Below are positions 7,610 through 16,521 of a stretch of DNA of 59,247 nucleotides, piece by piece. How positions within the stretch are numbered: position 1 is the stretch's first letter; every line of letters starts with the position of its first letter. The DNA lies in IMG/VR virus record IMGVR_UViG_3300021961_000105, positions 1-59,247 of that record; one strand, 5' to 3'. Below the pieces are notes generated by a model. The model was not told where the DNA came from. It worked only from the letters and a program-made list of their open reading frames with translations, and ran no database searches. The DNA comes from a virus. A program made the position numbers and the translations under genes.

Positions 7610-8254
7610 CTAAATTATGGATTGTAGAGAATCATTGGTATTTAGTTCTAGACTAATGGACGAATCTCCAAAACCAAACGTTCCGCAAGGCATTATATTA
7701 AAAGCCAAACAGTATCTTGGATCATCAAGGTTATGTCTTCCCATTCTGTGTTTTAAATAACTTGGGAAAAAAATAACCATGTTCTTTTTTGGTTTAAAAT
7801 TCCACCATGGAGAATTGTAAATATTATATTCCGTTGGCTTTGAAGGAGATATTGTTTGGGGAATTAATCCCATACTATCTATTTGAAAATCGCCAGCTTC
7901 TTCGTTATTATCAAAGTTTTGAAAATATAATACTCCAGCATAAAAACAATTTTGATGAGAGTGATATTCTGTCTGACAGTTTTTTAAGGCTTTACTTAAC
8001 CATGAAGTAGTTATATCAAATTTTGTACGCTCATATTTCAATATATCAGTAACAATACAATTAAATTTGTTCATTAACATATCCTTCAATTCAGGATATC
8101 TATTTAAAATTTTTTTATCCCTAGTAACATATAAATTATCAATTTCGCATTTTTGGTAATTTTCATTTTTTAATTGATCAAAAAATAAGTTTCCCTCCAC
8201 CGTAGAAACAAAAACGGCAGAGGGAAACAGAGGGAAAATATCAATGTATGACAT
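7610..8254 (-). CDS. 2-oxoglutarate/Fe(II) oxygenase, HxH phage type
   Basis: A 214-residue relative of the protein at 5787. The likely Fe(II) ligands are H98-S-H100 in EYHSHQNCFYAGVLYFQ and H169 in FPSYLKHRMGRHN. R180 (DDPRYCLAFNI) would bind 2-oxoglutarate. The first gene of the cassette is read about 27 bases after the small 82-residue gene. A GAGGTC purine patch precedes the next gene downstream. The four genes share a layout but not close sequence identity, which argues for separate acquisitions or old duplications rather than a recent tandem array. The substrate is unknown. Confidence 0.83.
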   Translation of the reverse strand: MSYIDIFPLFPSAVFVSTVEGNLFFDQLKNENYQKCEIDNLYVTRDKKILNRYPELKDMLMNKFNCIVTDILKYERTKFDITTSWLSKALKNCQTEYHSHQNCFYAGVLYFQNFDNNEEAGDFQIDSMGLIPQTISPSKPTEYNIYNSPWWNFKPKKNMVIFFPSYLKHRMGRHNLDDPRYCLAFNIMPCGTFGFGDSSISLELNTNDSLQSII

Positions 8255-8281
8255 AATAAAAAAATATAAATTTAATTATAA

Positions 8282-8530
8282 TTATTCAGATGGTGGTCCA
8301 TATGGATCGGTAAATACTCCAGTTTCTTCATCCATTACGGGTTGTGGCCAGATAACAACCTTACCGTCTTTGAAACAATGAGTTTCTTGAGTTACATCAT
8401 CTTCACAATCAACCCAATGACATGGTGGACACACATCATATGATTCATCTTTAACGTCTGCAATTCTTTGTGCATATACTTGATATGCATATGGAACTTC
8501 TTCCGTTGGTGATATTAAAGCTTTTTTCAT
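8282..8530 (-). CDS. Small acidic Cys-containing protein, conserved type
   Basis: This is an 82-residue acidic protein of unknown function. The sequence contains CPPCHWVDCEDD near residues 34-45 and a later Cys-His pair (ETHCFKDG), which might bind a metal. The C-terminus is rich in Asp, Pro and Gly (EETGVFTDPYGPPSE). The start is secured by a perfect Shine-Dalgarno sequence seven bases upstream. Small proteins beginning MKKALISPTEE are, from memory, frequent next to tail-fibre genes in T4-like cyanophages. It lies between the glycine-rich fibre protein and the oxygenase cassette. No enzymatic motif is visible. Confidence 0.72.
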   Translation of the reverse strand: MKKALISPTEEVPYAYQVYAQRIADVKDESYDVCPPCHWVDCEDDVTQETHCFKDGKVVIWPQPVMDEETGVFTDPYGPPSE

Positions 8531-8537
8531 GTTTGTT

Positions 8538-8545
8538 ACCTCCTT
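8538..8545 (-). promoter_or_regulatory. Perfect Shine-Dalgarno AAGGAGGT
   Basis: AAGGAGGT on the minus strand, seven bases before the ATG at 8530. It is the strongest ribosome-binding site seen in the window and implies high translation of the 82-residue protein. Confidence 0.75.
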
Positions 8546-8560
8546 TATTTTAGAATAATA

Positions 8561-9349
8561 TCAATAAAATTCTTCAACTATAATACATCCTCCAGCTCCA
8601 GCGCCGCCAGTGCCTTGAGAGGTTTGAGCTCTAGCCCCACCTGAACCGCCGCCACCATAGTTACGACCAGCCTCACCAGTAAAGTTGGCAACGTGTCCTC
8701 TAGCACCACCACCCATGCCTGATGATCCGCCATGGCCAGAACCCTGATCGCTTGGATAGGTTCCACCACCGCCACCACCTTGTCCTTGGAATACGATTCC
8801 TCCTGAAGCAGTGCCGCTTCCTCCATTACCACCACTCCAACCGCTATTATTTGTACCACCAGTTGCAGTGAGAAAAGTCCCAAAACTAGTGGTGCCGCCG
8901 CTAGTTCCATTAGTTACTCTACTATTTGATGGTGGTCCACTTCCGGCAGCGCCGCCACCGCCTACAGCATATGGTACAGTATTTCCAGGAATCGATGGAG
9001 CTGGAATCCACCTAATTGACATTCCACCACCGCCTCCGCCACCAGCTTGTCTGTGTGAACCTGGAGGATTACCTCTGACGCCACCGCCGCCAGCGCCGCC
9101 GCCAATGCAGGTTACCTTAATACCTTTAAGACCTGCTGGTTTTGTCCATGTGCCTGGTCCGGTGTAAATTCTAGGAGTTATCTCTCTATTCACATCAATC
9201 CAAGTTGTCCCTTGAGCATACTCAATTCTATTGTTGCTGGTGTTGTAGCGCATCATGCCATTTTGGCCACTTGGCCTTTGTGGACTTGTTCCCTGAGGAA
9301 GTCTCAGATACCCAGTATCATTAATAGTTGTGTTCTTAAACGTTGCCAT
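8561..9349 (-). CDS. Glycine-rich tail-fibre tip/adhesin-like protein
   Basis: The 262-residue protein has an N-terminal fibre motif (GYLRLPQGTSPQRPSGQNG, then MRYNTSNNRIEYAQGTTWID), then IYTGPGTWTKPAGLKGIKVT. Beyond residue 80 it has at least ten glycine-rich blocks (GGGAGGGG, GGGGGGG, GGNGGSG and so on) and ends in GGCIIVEEFY. Glycine-rich sandwiches of polyglycine-II helices are known in the gp38 adhesins of T-even-type phages, whose gene directly follows the long-fibre gene gp37. Here too the gene follows a fibre with an intramolecular chaperone domain. I infer a receptor-binding tip role, with moderate confidence. A good ribosome site (AAGGAGA, 9365-9359) supports the start. Local GC is well above the surroundings because of Gly codons. 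Confidence 0.75.
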   Translation of the reverse strand: MATFKNTTINDTGYLRLPQGTSPQRPSGQNGMMRYNTSNNRIEYAQGTTWIDVNREITPRIYTGPGTWTKPAGLKGIKVTCIGGGAGGGGVRGNPPGSHRQAGGGGGGGMSIRWIPAPSIPGNTVPYAVGGGGAAGSGPPSNSRVTNGTSGGTTSFGTFLTATGGTNNSGWSGGNGGSGTASGGIVFQGQGGGGGGTYPSDQGSGHGGSSGMGGGARGHVANFTGEAGRNYGGGGSGGARAQTSQGTGGAGAGGCIIVEEFY

Positions 9350-9371
9350 TACAGTACGTCTCCTTCTGTAT

Positions 9372-9379
9372 TATTTATG
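9372..9379 (-). promoter_or_regulatory. Late-promoter-like CATAAATA
   Basis: CATAAATA (one mismatch to TATAAATA) overlaps the stop of the 2367-aa fibre gene, 22 bases upstream of the glycine-rich gene start. Confidence 0.5.
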
Positions 9380-12300
9380 AATTTTTTAAAGAATCAATTT
9401 CAGCTTTGAGTTCTTTGATAGACTCGATTAACAATCCAATCAAGTTTCCATAAGAAACAGACTTCATTCCATCTTCATTTTCAAATACTGCCTCTGGAAT
9501 AATTGATTCAACTTCTTGAGCAATTAATCCAAGTTTTCTTGATCCATCAGAGATCAAGTTATATTCAACACCACGTAGGTTGCATACTTTATTTAGTGCA
9601 TTTGTAATAGTATCAACATTAGTCTTCAATCTAAGGTCAGAAGTTTCTGTCAGTGTTGTTGCACTTAATGTTGCGAGAACAGTTACGTTGCCTCTGAATG
9701 TTGGCGTTGTGGTCAAACTGTAAGCAGATCCATTACCAATGAGGATTGCACCGTTTGCTGGAACTCCAGTTTGTCCAGTACCACCTCTAGCAATAGGAAT
9801 TGTTCCTGTATGGTTTGCAGAGTTTGTATAGAATGCGGAGTTCTTAGTACCAAGAGTTGAAGCATCAACATCACCTGTTGAAGAATTCTTGATACTTACC
9901 GCACCATCAGCAGCAATTGAGAATGTAGATGTCTTGAACTTCGCAACACCAGTTGTCGAATAAGTATCTAGAGTTTGTGCAACTCTATTTGCAGTAATTT
10001 GAATTGCACCGTAGTGGGTTGCAAATCCAACTCCATAATCGGAACTTGAAGCAGTGATTCCAAATGGTTGTGTAGAACCGATTCCAACACTGGTTACAAC
10101 CTTCTGATAGGAAGAGTTACCATTGAGGAATGTGTCGGAGTTTGCGGGACCAGAACCAAGTCTGGAAGGCGATACAGTACCACTAACGATGTTAGCCGCA
10201 TCAATATCCGCGCTGGCGAGGAGTGACCAGTTATCAGGATCTGTGGATGAAGTATTAACGGTATCCTGGTATCTTACGTTCTGTTTGGTGAATGTAATGC
10301 TTCCAGTTCCAGTTTGGGCAATTCCAACTGCGTTGAATGTAACACCACTTGCAGATGAAGTTGCATCACTCTGGGTGGAGTGGAGTGTAAATCCGTTCTG
10401 AACAACAGAACCAACGTAGTAGAATCCACCAGTATCAATTCCAAGTGGAGTACTTCCGGAAACTCTTACTGGATCACCAGTTGTGTATCCGTGGTTGACG
10501 AAGTGAATCGTGTCCTTAGCGCTGGAAACACCACATCTAATAAATGCGTGTGTTCCGATTCCACTACCAGATAGATCCTGTCTAGAAACTAGTGCATATG
10601 TAGAGTGAAGTTCGACAGAAGAAACACCAACTCTCTTAACATAATATGTGGAATTTTCAATTAGACCAGTAATATTTGTTCCGCCATTTGTTGCATACTT
10701 AACAGCGTCTCCATTCTGGAAGGTATGTCCAACTCCAAGAACAACTCTATCTTCATCGAAGTCAACATCTCCTCCAGTTGCGATAGTAGTTGGATCAATT
10801 TCATACGAAAGATCAAGATCTAGTGTTGTTGTAATTCCAACTGCATTTCCATCAGCGATGTAGTCAGGTAGAGCTGCACTACCAGCAAATTTCTGGTTAT
10901 TTGTCAATGCAAGATATAGTCTTGTTTCAACATCATTAACTTGGACGGTAAATGCTCCGCCTCCAGATCTTCCACCAACATCTCCGTCATTTGCACTTAG
11001 AATATCTCCTCCCTGATAGTATCTACCACCAGTCTTGATATTTACGTTAGTTACGGTTCCAGATCCACCAACAGTAACCTCAGCAAGTGAAGCAGTACCA
11101 AGACCAGTTGTTGATGTTAAGTAACAAGTGTAGATACCTGGTGAAGAATATCCAGAACCACCATTGGTAATTGGAGCTCCTAGTAGAACACCCTTAACAA
11201 GACCTGTTAGACCATAACCAACATATGGAGCGATAGTTGTTCCAATTCCAACGCCTTGTGGAGGTGCAGTAACAACACCAATTGCACTTGCGGCTAGAGC
11301 ACTGACTACTGTATTTCCATTAGAGAACGCATAATCTCTGCTATCGTCGTCAAGGATCAAATACTGACTTACAACGTCCTGAACAAGTACGTAGGATAGT
11401 TCTGGTTCAACGATTGTGTCACCGTTGAGAATGTTAATTGCTGGAATTTCGTTAACGAGAACAGTTCTACCAGTAGAAACATTTGTTTTTGTGTAATTAA
11501 CGACCTTTGGTGGAATCAAGTCAGCATTAATTTGACCAGAAGAGTTCAACTGAACAACAGCATTTGGAACTGCGTTCTGTGATACGGTCTTATCAATGAA
11601 GGTTCCAAGTCTGTTAGACATGAAACTTCTGACAGCCAACTGGGTGGAAACTCTCTTATTGAGTGGTCCACCAAGTTCTCCTTCACCAAGGTTAGTATCA
11701 GTTGAGAATTCTTCAACAGCAACACCACCAGATAGAGATAGACGGATGGAATCCAGTTCTCCAATGGATACCTTGTTGTTAAAGACAATATTACCAGTTC
11801 TGTTGTATGCGGTAATTTGATCACCGATCTTGAAGTCACCAAGTTCGTTAGTACCAGAAGCATAAACACGACCACCAAGTTCGGAAACCTGCTCTGCGGT
11901 TGGATCTCCCTTACCACCATTCTGTGGTAGAGCGTTGTAATCAGTACCAGAACCAGCGAATTCCCAGGTGTGTGAGGAAGAGTTAACGATGGATGGTCTA
12001 TGTAAATGACATCTGTACTGAACTGGTAGGGCACCAATACCCTGGATTACGTTTCCAGTTTCAGTAGAATCTACTTTAAATTCGATCGTTCTGAAACTTG
12101 TAATTCCAGAAACTTCAGTAACTCCAACAGCAATTTGTGGGTCATTGTGGTCAACAATATTTCCACCAGTAGTAGAGAAGAAATATCTAGAACCACCAAC
12201 TTCTTCTACGGAAACAATAAGTTGTCTTGTTGATGAAGTGAAAGTTAGAGCAAAACCAGTAGCAGTTCCACCACTTACAGTTTGTGTAATTTGCTGACCA

Positions 12301-15300
12301 GAATTGAAGACAGCAGTAGAACCAACTCCAGCAAGAGTCAATAACTGATATTGAGAGTGAGAATCAATGATCTCATCAACAATAAATTCTTGGTTGTTCT
12401 TCTGGAAGGTGTTAATACCTGTTGGAGCAGAAGTTAAATCAACAGGTCTTCTTAGAGATTCATCTTCAAATAGTTTGAAGCTTCCAGAGTCAATATACTG
12501 CACATAGTAAGTGTTACCATTAACAAGACCGCCAATTACTACAGGAGGTTCTGCCTGTTCGTTACCAAGATAAACAACACTATCTGTATCAAGGAATGGA
12601 TGACCTGCAATTGAAATTACATCAGTATCCGTGTTAATACCAACTGCTGGGTTTATTACAGCTTCTTGAACAAGTGGCTTAAATAGACTTGTTCTATCTA
12701 CACCCTCGTTATCGAGGAATCTTAGAACGTATAGATCCTGTTCTGTTCTACCAACACCGATAACTCTTAAAGTCTGCAATCCACCAGAAGTACCAGTTGC
12801 AGCAACACGTCCCTTATCGAAAGTGAATGCATTTGGTGAGAATCCAGTTGCCCTTAGAGCAATTGATCCAAAGTTAGTTGCGGAGTTGGTGATGGATAGA
12901 TAACCACCAGACTGTGAGAGTGAACCATAACGACAGAAGATTTGGAAGCAAGAAACAACCTGTGCATAACCATCGTTAATTGTTCTCCAACCAATACCAT
13001 CAAAGGAGATCATGGTAAAGGTTGCAGCAACCATCGACTTACCAAACTCTGGAATGTCTCCTACTGGAGGATTCTCTGCGAGGAGTTGTACTGCAGGTAC
13101 GTTTGGAGAAATAACCTTGTCACCATCAACAAGGATACCATTACCACCAAGACTGGAAAGGATTGTGCAGTTTTGGATGTATGGTGACTTGAAGATTTGT
13201 GGCTTACTTAGAACTGCTGTTCCTCCAACACCAGCAACATAATAGTGTGGAATATCGGGTTTCTTCTCACCACGAATTGCAAATACAGTTGAAGAAGCAG
13301 CTGAAACAACACCGAAGTCTCTTACTCCACTTTGGTGCTGATCGGGGTAGAACTGAATTTTCTGTACTGTAGGAACTTTCTCAACAGTAGGAACTTTCTT
13401 CGATGTACCACCACTTACATAAGTATGTGCAATTGTAGAAATACCAGAGTTAATTACGAATGTATTTGGATCACTTACGCTGTCTACTAAGAATGTGAAT
13501 CCATAAGGAGAAGTGCCATCTGGGAAAATGGAAGTTGTTACGCCAGCATGTTCTACAGAACATGAGAATTCAAGACCAATGAGAGTTACATAATCACCAG
13601 CTGTGAGTCCGTGAGCACCTGAAGTGACACAAGTTGATACGCCAGTTGACTCAGTATAGAGGAAGTTGGTAACTCCCACTTCGCCATATCCATCATAGGT
13701 ATGTGCAATTGTAGAAATACCAGCATTGAAGGTAAATCCGTTTGTTGTTACACCGGTAATTGTAAATGTATATCCATCTACGTTATATGAGTTGATGGTT
13801 CCATCTGGGAATAGTGTGGTTGTTACTCCAGCATGTGCTACTGCACAAGAGAATGGAAGATCTCTTAGGGTAATCTTATCATTTACTTGATAACCATGAG
13901 TTTCTCTAGTTGTACCAGTACATACACCTGTAGATTCGGTGTATTGGAATGTATTAATACCTAGTTTTTGCCAACCAGTATAAATGTGTGGAATTGTCGA
14001 AATACCACCCTGAATTGTAACTGTCTTAGCAACAGTATTAACACCAATAATTGGGTAAATTGCTCCATAACCTTGATCATCCAATCCATTATATGGGAAG
14101 ATCGTTGTTGTAACACCTGCATGTTCCTCTGAACATGCAAATGGGAAGTTATAGAGGAATAGTTTTTCTCCAATAGTATATTCTCCACCATACTCTGATC
14201 TATCTGGTGAGGAACGGAAGGTGAGAGTAGATACACCAACTACATTATTATATCTAATACTTGCAATACCAGTTTCATCGTAACCACAAGTCCAACCAAG
14301 TCCAGCAAGTCTTACTGTATTTCCTGGATATAATTCATGTTGAGATGCACTGGTAATTGTCGTAACTCCGGTTGCACCATCATAAGTAGCACCAGTAATA
14401 TTAATTACCGCTGTTGCTGCATATCCAGTTCTATCCAAACTTGAGTTGAATGGTTCGTCAAATGAAATTGTATAATTCCAAGTGTGTTGAGGAATCTTTG
14501 TATTTGAATCAATAAAATCGGTAAAAGTTAGTCCAGTAATATAGTTACCGTTTCTTACCTTGAAGAAGTCAACCCCAGCATTTAGTGGTCTTACAACAAC
14601 GTTTCTAAGAGAATCCGCAATAATATTTACGTTATCATAGAGAATAATTGGGTTATCTTCAATATAATCACCAGATTCTACTAGGATTGTTGCACCAGTG
14701 TTAAAGAAGAATCCGAGGTATGATGCAATCTGAGCAGCCTTCTTAATTGTCTTGACAGGCTTAGTTCTTCCATCATTTGCATCATTACCAGTTGCCTGAG
14801 ATACCCTAACAAGAACTTGTGAACCAGATCCACCACCACCTGTTGCAAATCCGATATTTCCTTGACCATCAGTGATCAGAACTTGGCCATCTTGTCCATC
14901 TGCGGTTGGGAATGTTAATCCATTAATAGTTGCAATTCCAACTACTTCAAGATTTTTGAAAGAACCCTTTTCTACGTTGATGTTACTACCATCATTTTGA
15001 ATCCTTTCAATACTTACAGGGGTATTCAAAGGAACATCATATGTACTTACTGAACTATAACCAATCTGAACAGTGTTTGCACTTGTTGTTACAGTTGAAA
15101 TAGAAACTGTTGTTCCAGAGGAAAGTCCTACAGATAATGTGCTTCCAGCTCCAATTACCAAAGCTGGAGTTGTTGGGATAGTTGGATCAGTGAATGATAC
15201 ATCTTTACCTACTGTTAATCCAACACCAAGTACATTAGAAAGTATAACTGCTGCACTATCTGATCTAATTGTACTGATTGAAACTATAGATCCACTGGTT

Positions 15301-16478
15301 ATCTCTGACGCTGGAGCAAAAGATACGCCAATTTCTACAGAATCGACATTCACAGCAATAATTGGAACCAACTCCAGTATTGGACTTCCCCCTGTAGAAA
15401 CAGAAACTGAATTTCCAATAGAAACTCCTGTTGTATCAGTAACAGGTATTAGAGTTGAACCTATACTTACAGTTACTGAAAGTGTATCCTCTAAAAAGAT
15501 AGAATCATATGCAGCTACAGCTATTGTAGTAAATCCTACAACTGGGTTATATGAAACATCTCCATCAAATACTCCCTCTGTAACAGTACTTAAAGAACTT
15601 CCGATAGAAACTCCACCAGTACTAGCAACACCAACAATTGTCGCTCCAATACTTGCTAATGCACTTACTGTGGTATTTAATACAATAGTATTTTCTAAAG
15701 GAAGGTCAGTAACTCCAAATCCAGTAATTGGAACATTTGTAGCTACACCAGCAATGCTGAAGGAGTTTCCAATAGATACTCCATTAGTACTTGCAACAGC
15801 AATGAGTGTAGCTCCAATATTTACATTATTGGATAATGTTGTAGTTGTTCGTGGAGCATTAAATGGTGTAGAAACTATACTAGATCCAAAGCTAACAATT
15901 CTAGCAGCACTAATAAATGTTCCAATACTTACAAAATCACCAGTTTGTACGGAAGTAGTATCCGCTACAGCGAAAACAGTATTTCCAACACCAGAAAGTT
16001 GCGTTACGAATGTATCAAGAGTAAACGTAGTAACTCCATGACCAGTTACATTTAGTCTATTAAATGTAGCTGTTGTTCCATGAGTTGTAGTTACTGTCGA
16101 AATGCCAGTTACTAATTGATTTCCATTTACAATTAATCCAGTATTTCCATAACCAATTTTAACATCCCACGAAGGCATGTCTGTGGATGAATCCGTGGTA
16201 ATACCTGCGAACGTCGCTATACCAGCAACATTGAAATTACCAGTAAGTCCAGTTTGATAATCAGGATCTGTATTAAATCCTACCTGTAATGTCTCTGGAA
16301 ACTCGGCTTTTCTGACGTTAGCAAAATCTTTTCTCGCTAACTCAATTCCACCAACAGTACTCCCATCATGAGCTAGTAGAGTCTTTTTGTCGGTATCATA
16401 AGTAATCTCTCCAATTGCCCCAGTAAAAACGGTGTGCTGGGCGGTAGTACCCCTTCTTATCTGTACCTGCTTAGTCAT
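9375..16478 (-). CDS. Giant tail fibre (2367 aa) with C-terminal intramolecular chaperone
   Basis: The N-terminus (QVQIRRGTTAQHTVFTGAIG, then EITYDTDKKTLLAHDGST) is the small domain shared with major-tropism-determinant-type fibre proteins. Residues ~150-480 are repeats such as TTGVSIGNSVSV and ASIGATIVGVASTGGVSIG. Around 555-670 lies a right-handed beta-helix-like segment (ATGNDANDGRTKPVKTIKKA). About 725-1035 contains several HAGVTTxxFPDG modules. The end, ~2275-2367, is a peptidase S74 / endosialidase-type chaperone (SDLRLKTNVDTI, LGLIAQEVESIIPEAV, YGNLIGLLIESIKEL), which normally trimerises the fibre and is often self-cleaved. It is preceded by an exact late promoter and followed by a glycine-rich adhesin-like gene. 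The overall role is host attachment as a trimeric fibre; the receptor is unknown. Confidence 0.85.
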   Translation of the reverse strand: MTKQVQIRRGTTAQHTVFTGAIGEITYDTDKKTLLAHDGSTVGGIELARKDFANVRKAEFPETLQVGFNTDPDYQTGLTGNFNVAGIATFAGITTDSSTDMPSWDVKIGYGNTGLIVNGNQLVTGISTVTTTHGTTATFNRLNVTGHGVTTFTLDTFVTQLSGVGNTVFAVADTTSVQTGDFVSIGTFISAARIVSFGSSIVSTPFNAPRTTTTLSNNVNIGATLIAVASTNGVSIGNSFSIAGVATNVPITGFGVTDLPLENTIVLNTTVSALASIGATIVGVASTGGVSIGSSLSTVTEGVFDGDVSYNPVVGFTTIAVAAYDSIFLEDTLSVTVSIGSTLIPVTDTTGVSIGNSVSVSTGGSPILELVPIIAVNVDSVEIGVSFAPASEITSGSIVSISTIRSDSAAVILSNVLGVGLTVGKDVSFTDPTIPTTPALVIGAGSTLSVGLSSGTTVSISTVTTSANTVQIGYSSVSTYDVPLNTPVSIERIQNDGSNINVEKGSFKNLEVVGIATINGLTFPTADGQDGQVLITDGQGNIGFATGGGGSGSQVLVRVSQATGNDANDGRTKPVKTIKKAAQIASYLGFFFNTGATILVESGDYIEDNPIILYDNVNIIADSLRNVVVRPLNAGVDFFKVRNGNYITGLTFTDFIDSNTKIPQHTWNYTISFDEPFNSSLDRTGYAATAVINITGATYDGATGVTTITSASQHELYPGNTVRLAGLGWTCGYDETGIASIRYNNVVGVSTLTFRSSPDRSEYGGEYTIGEKLFLYNFPFACSEEHAGVTTTIFPYNGLDDQGYGAIYPIIGVNTVAKTVTIQGGISTIPHIYTGWQKLGINTFQYTESTGVCTGTTRETHGYQVNDKITLRDLPFSCAVAHAGVTTTLFPDGTINSYNVDGYTFTITGVTTNGFTFNAGISTIAHTYDGYGEVGVTNFLYTESTGVSTCVTSGAHGLTAGDYVTLIGLEFSCSVEHAGVTTSIFPDGTSPYGFTFLVDSVSDPNTFVINSGISTIAHTYVSGGTSKKVPTVEKVPTVQKIQFYPDQHQSGVRDFGVVSAASSTVFAIRGEKKPDIPHYYVAGVGGTAVLSKPQIFKSPYIQNCTILSSLGGNGILVDGDKVISPNVPAVQLLAENPPVGDIPEFGKSMVAATFTMISFDGIGWRTINDGYAQVVSCFQIFCRYGSLSQSGGYLSITNSATNFGSIALRATGFSPNAFTFDKGRVAATGTSGGLQTLRVIGVGRTEQDLYVLRFLDNEGVDRTSLFKPLVQEAVINPAVGINTDTDVISIAGHPFLDTDSVVYLGNEQAEPPVVIGGLVNGNTYYVQYIDSGSFKLFEDESLRRPVDLTSAPTGINTFQKNNQEFIVDEIIDSHSQYQLLTLAGVGSTAVFNSGQQITQTVSGGTATGFALTFTSSTRQLIVSVEEVGGSRYFFSTTGGNIVDHNDPQIAVGVTEVSGITSFRTIEFKVDSTETGNVIQGIGALPVQYRCHLHRPSIVNSSSHTWEFAGSGTDYNALPQNGGKGDPTAEQVSELGGRVYASGTNELGDFKIGDQITAYNRTGNIVFNNKVSIGELDSIRLSLSGGVAVEEFSTDTNLGEGELGGPLNKRVSTQLAVRSFMSNRLGTFIDKTVSQNAVPNAVVQLNSSGQINADLIPPKVVNYTKTNVSTGRTVLVNEIPAINILNGDTIVEPELSYVLVQDVVSQYLILDDDSRDYAFSNGNTVVSALAASAIGVVTAPPQGVGIGTTIAPYVGYGLTGLVKGVLLGAPITNGGSGYSSPGIYTCYLTSTTGLGTASLAEVTVGGSGTVTNVNIKTGGRYYQGGDILSANDGDVGGRSGGGAFTVQVNDVETRLYLALTNNQKFAGSAALPDYIADGNAVGITTTLDLDLSYEIDPTTIATGGDVDFDEDRVVLGVGHTFQNGDAVKYATNGGTNITGLIENSTYYVKRVGVSSVELHSTYALVSRQDLSGSGIGTHAFIRCGVSSAKDTIHFVNHGYTTGDPVRVSGSTPLGIDTGGFYYVGSVVQNGFTLHSTQSDATSSASGVTFNAVGIAQTGTGSITFTKQNVRYQDTVNTSSTDPDNWSLLASADIDAANIVSGTVSPSRLGSGPANSDTFLNGNSSYQKVVTSVGIGSTQPFGITASSSDYGVGFATHYGAIQITANRVAQTLDTYSTTGVAKFKTSTFSIAADGAVSIKNSSTGDVDASTLGTKNSAFYTNSANHTGTIPIARGGTGQTGVPANGAILIGNGSAYSLTTTPTFRGNVTVLATLSATTLTETSDLRLKTNVDTITNALNKVCNLRGVEYNLISDGSRKLGLIAQEVESIIPEAVFENEDGMKSVSYGNLIGLLIESIKELKAEIDSLKNS
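13380..14300 (-). repeat. HAGVTTxxFPDG modules in the 2367-aa fibre
   Basis: Three consecutive units of about 80-90 residues share the order: xSCxxEHAGVTTxxFPDG, then YGxxFxV, then a GISTIxHxY strand. The last unit ends in KKVPTV. Bases 14094-14126 match 38491-38523 of the 4902-aa gene at 32 of 33 positions. Confidence 0.8.
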
Positions 16479-16511
16479 GGAAATACTTAATGACGGTTTA
16501 TCTTCTTCATT

Positions 16512-16519
16512 TATTTATA
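16512..16519 (-). promoter_or_regulatory. Late promoter TATAAATA for the 2367-aa fibre
   Basis: An exact TATAAATA on the minus strand, in the 43-base gap between the 2283-aa and 2367-aa genes, 33 bases upstream of the ATG at 16478. Confidence 0.65.
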
Positions 16520-16521
16520 CT

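Noticed and set aside
15073-16041. 322-codon plus-strand frame opposite the 2367-aa fibre
   Set aside because: It is a mirror of Val/Ser/Thr-rich repeats. Long antisense frames are expected there, and no start signal is present.
16300-16478. Diversity-generating retroelement suggested by the Mtd-like fibre N-terminus
   Set aside because: No reverse transcriptase gene and no template/variable repeat pair were seen. The N-terminal domain is also common in fibres without such elements.
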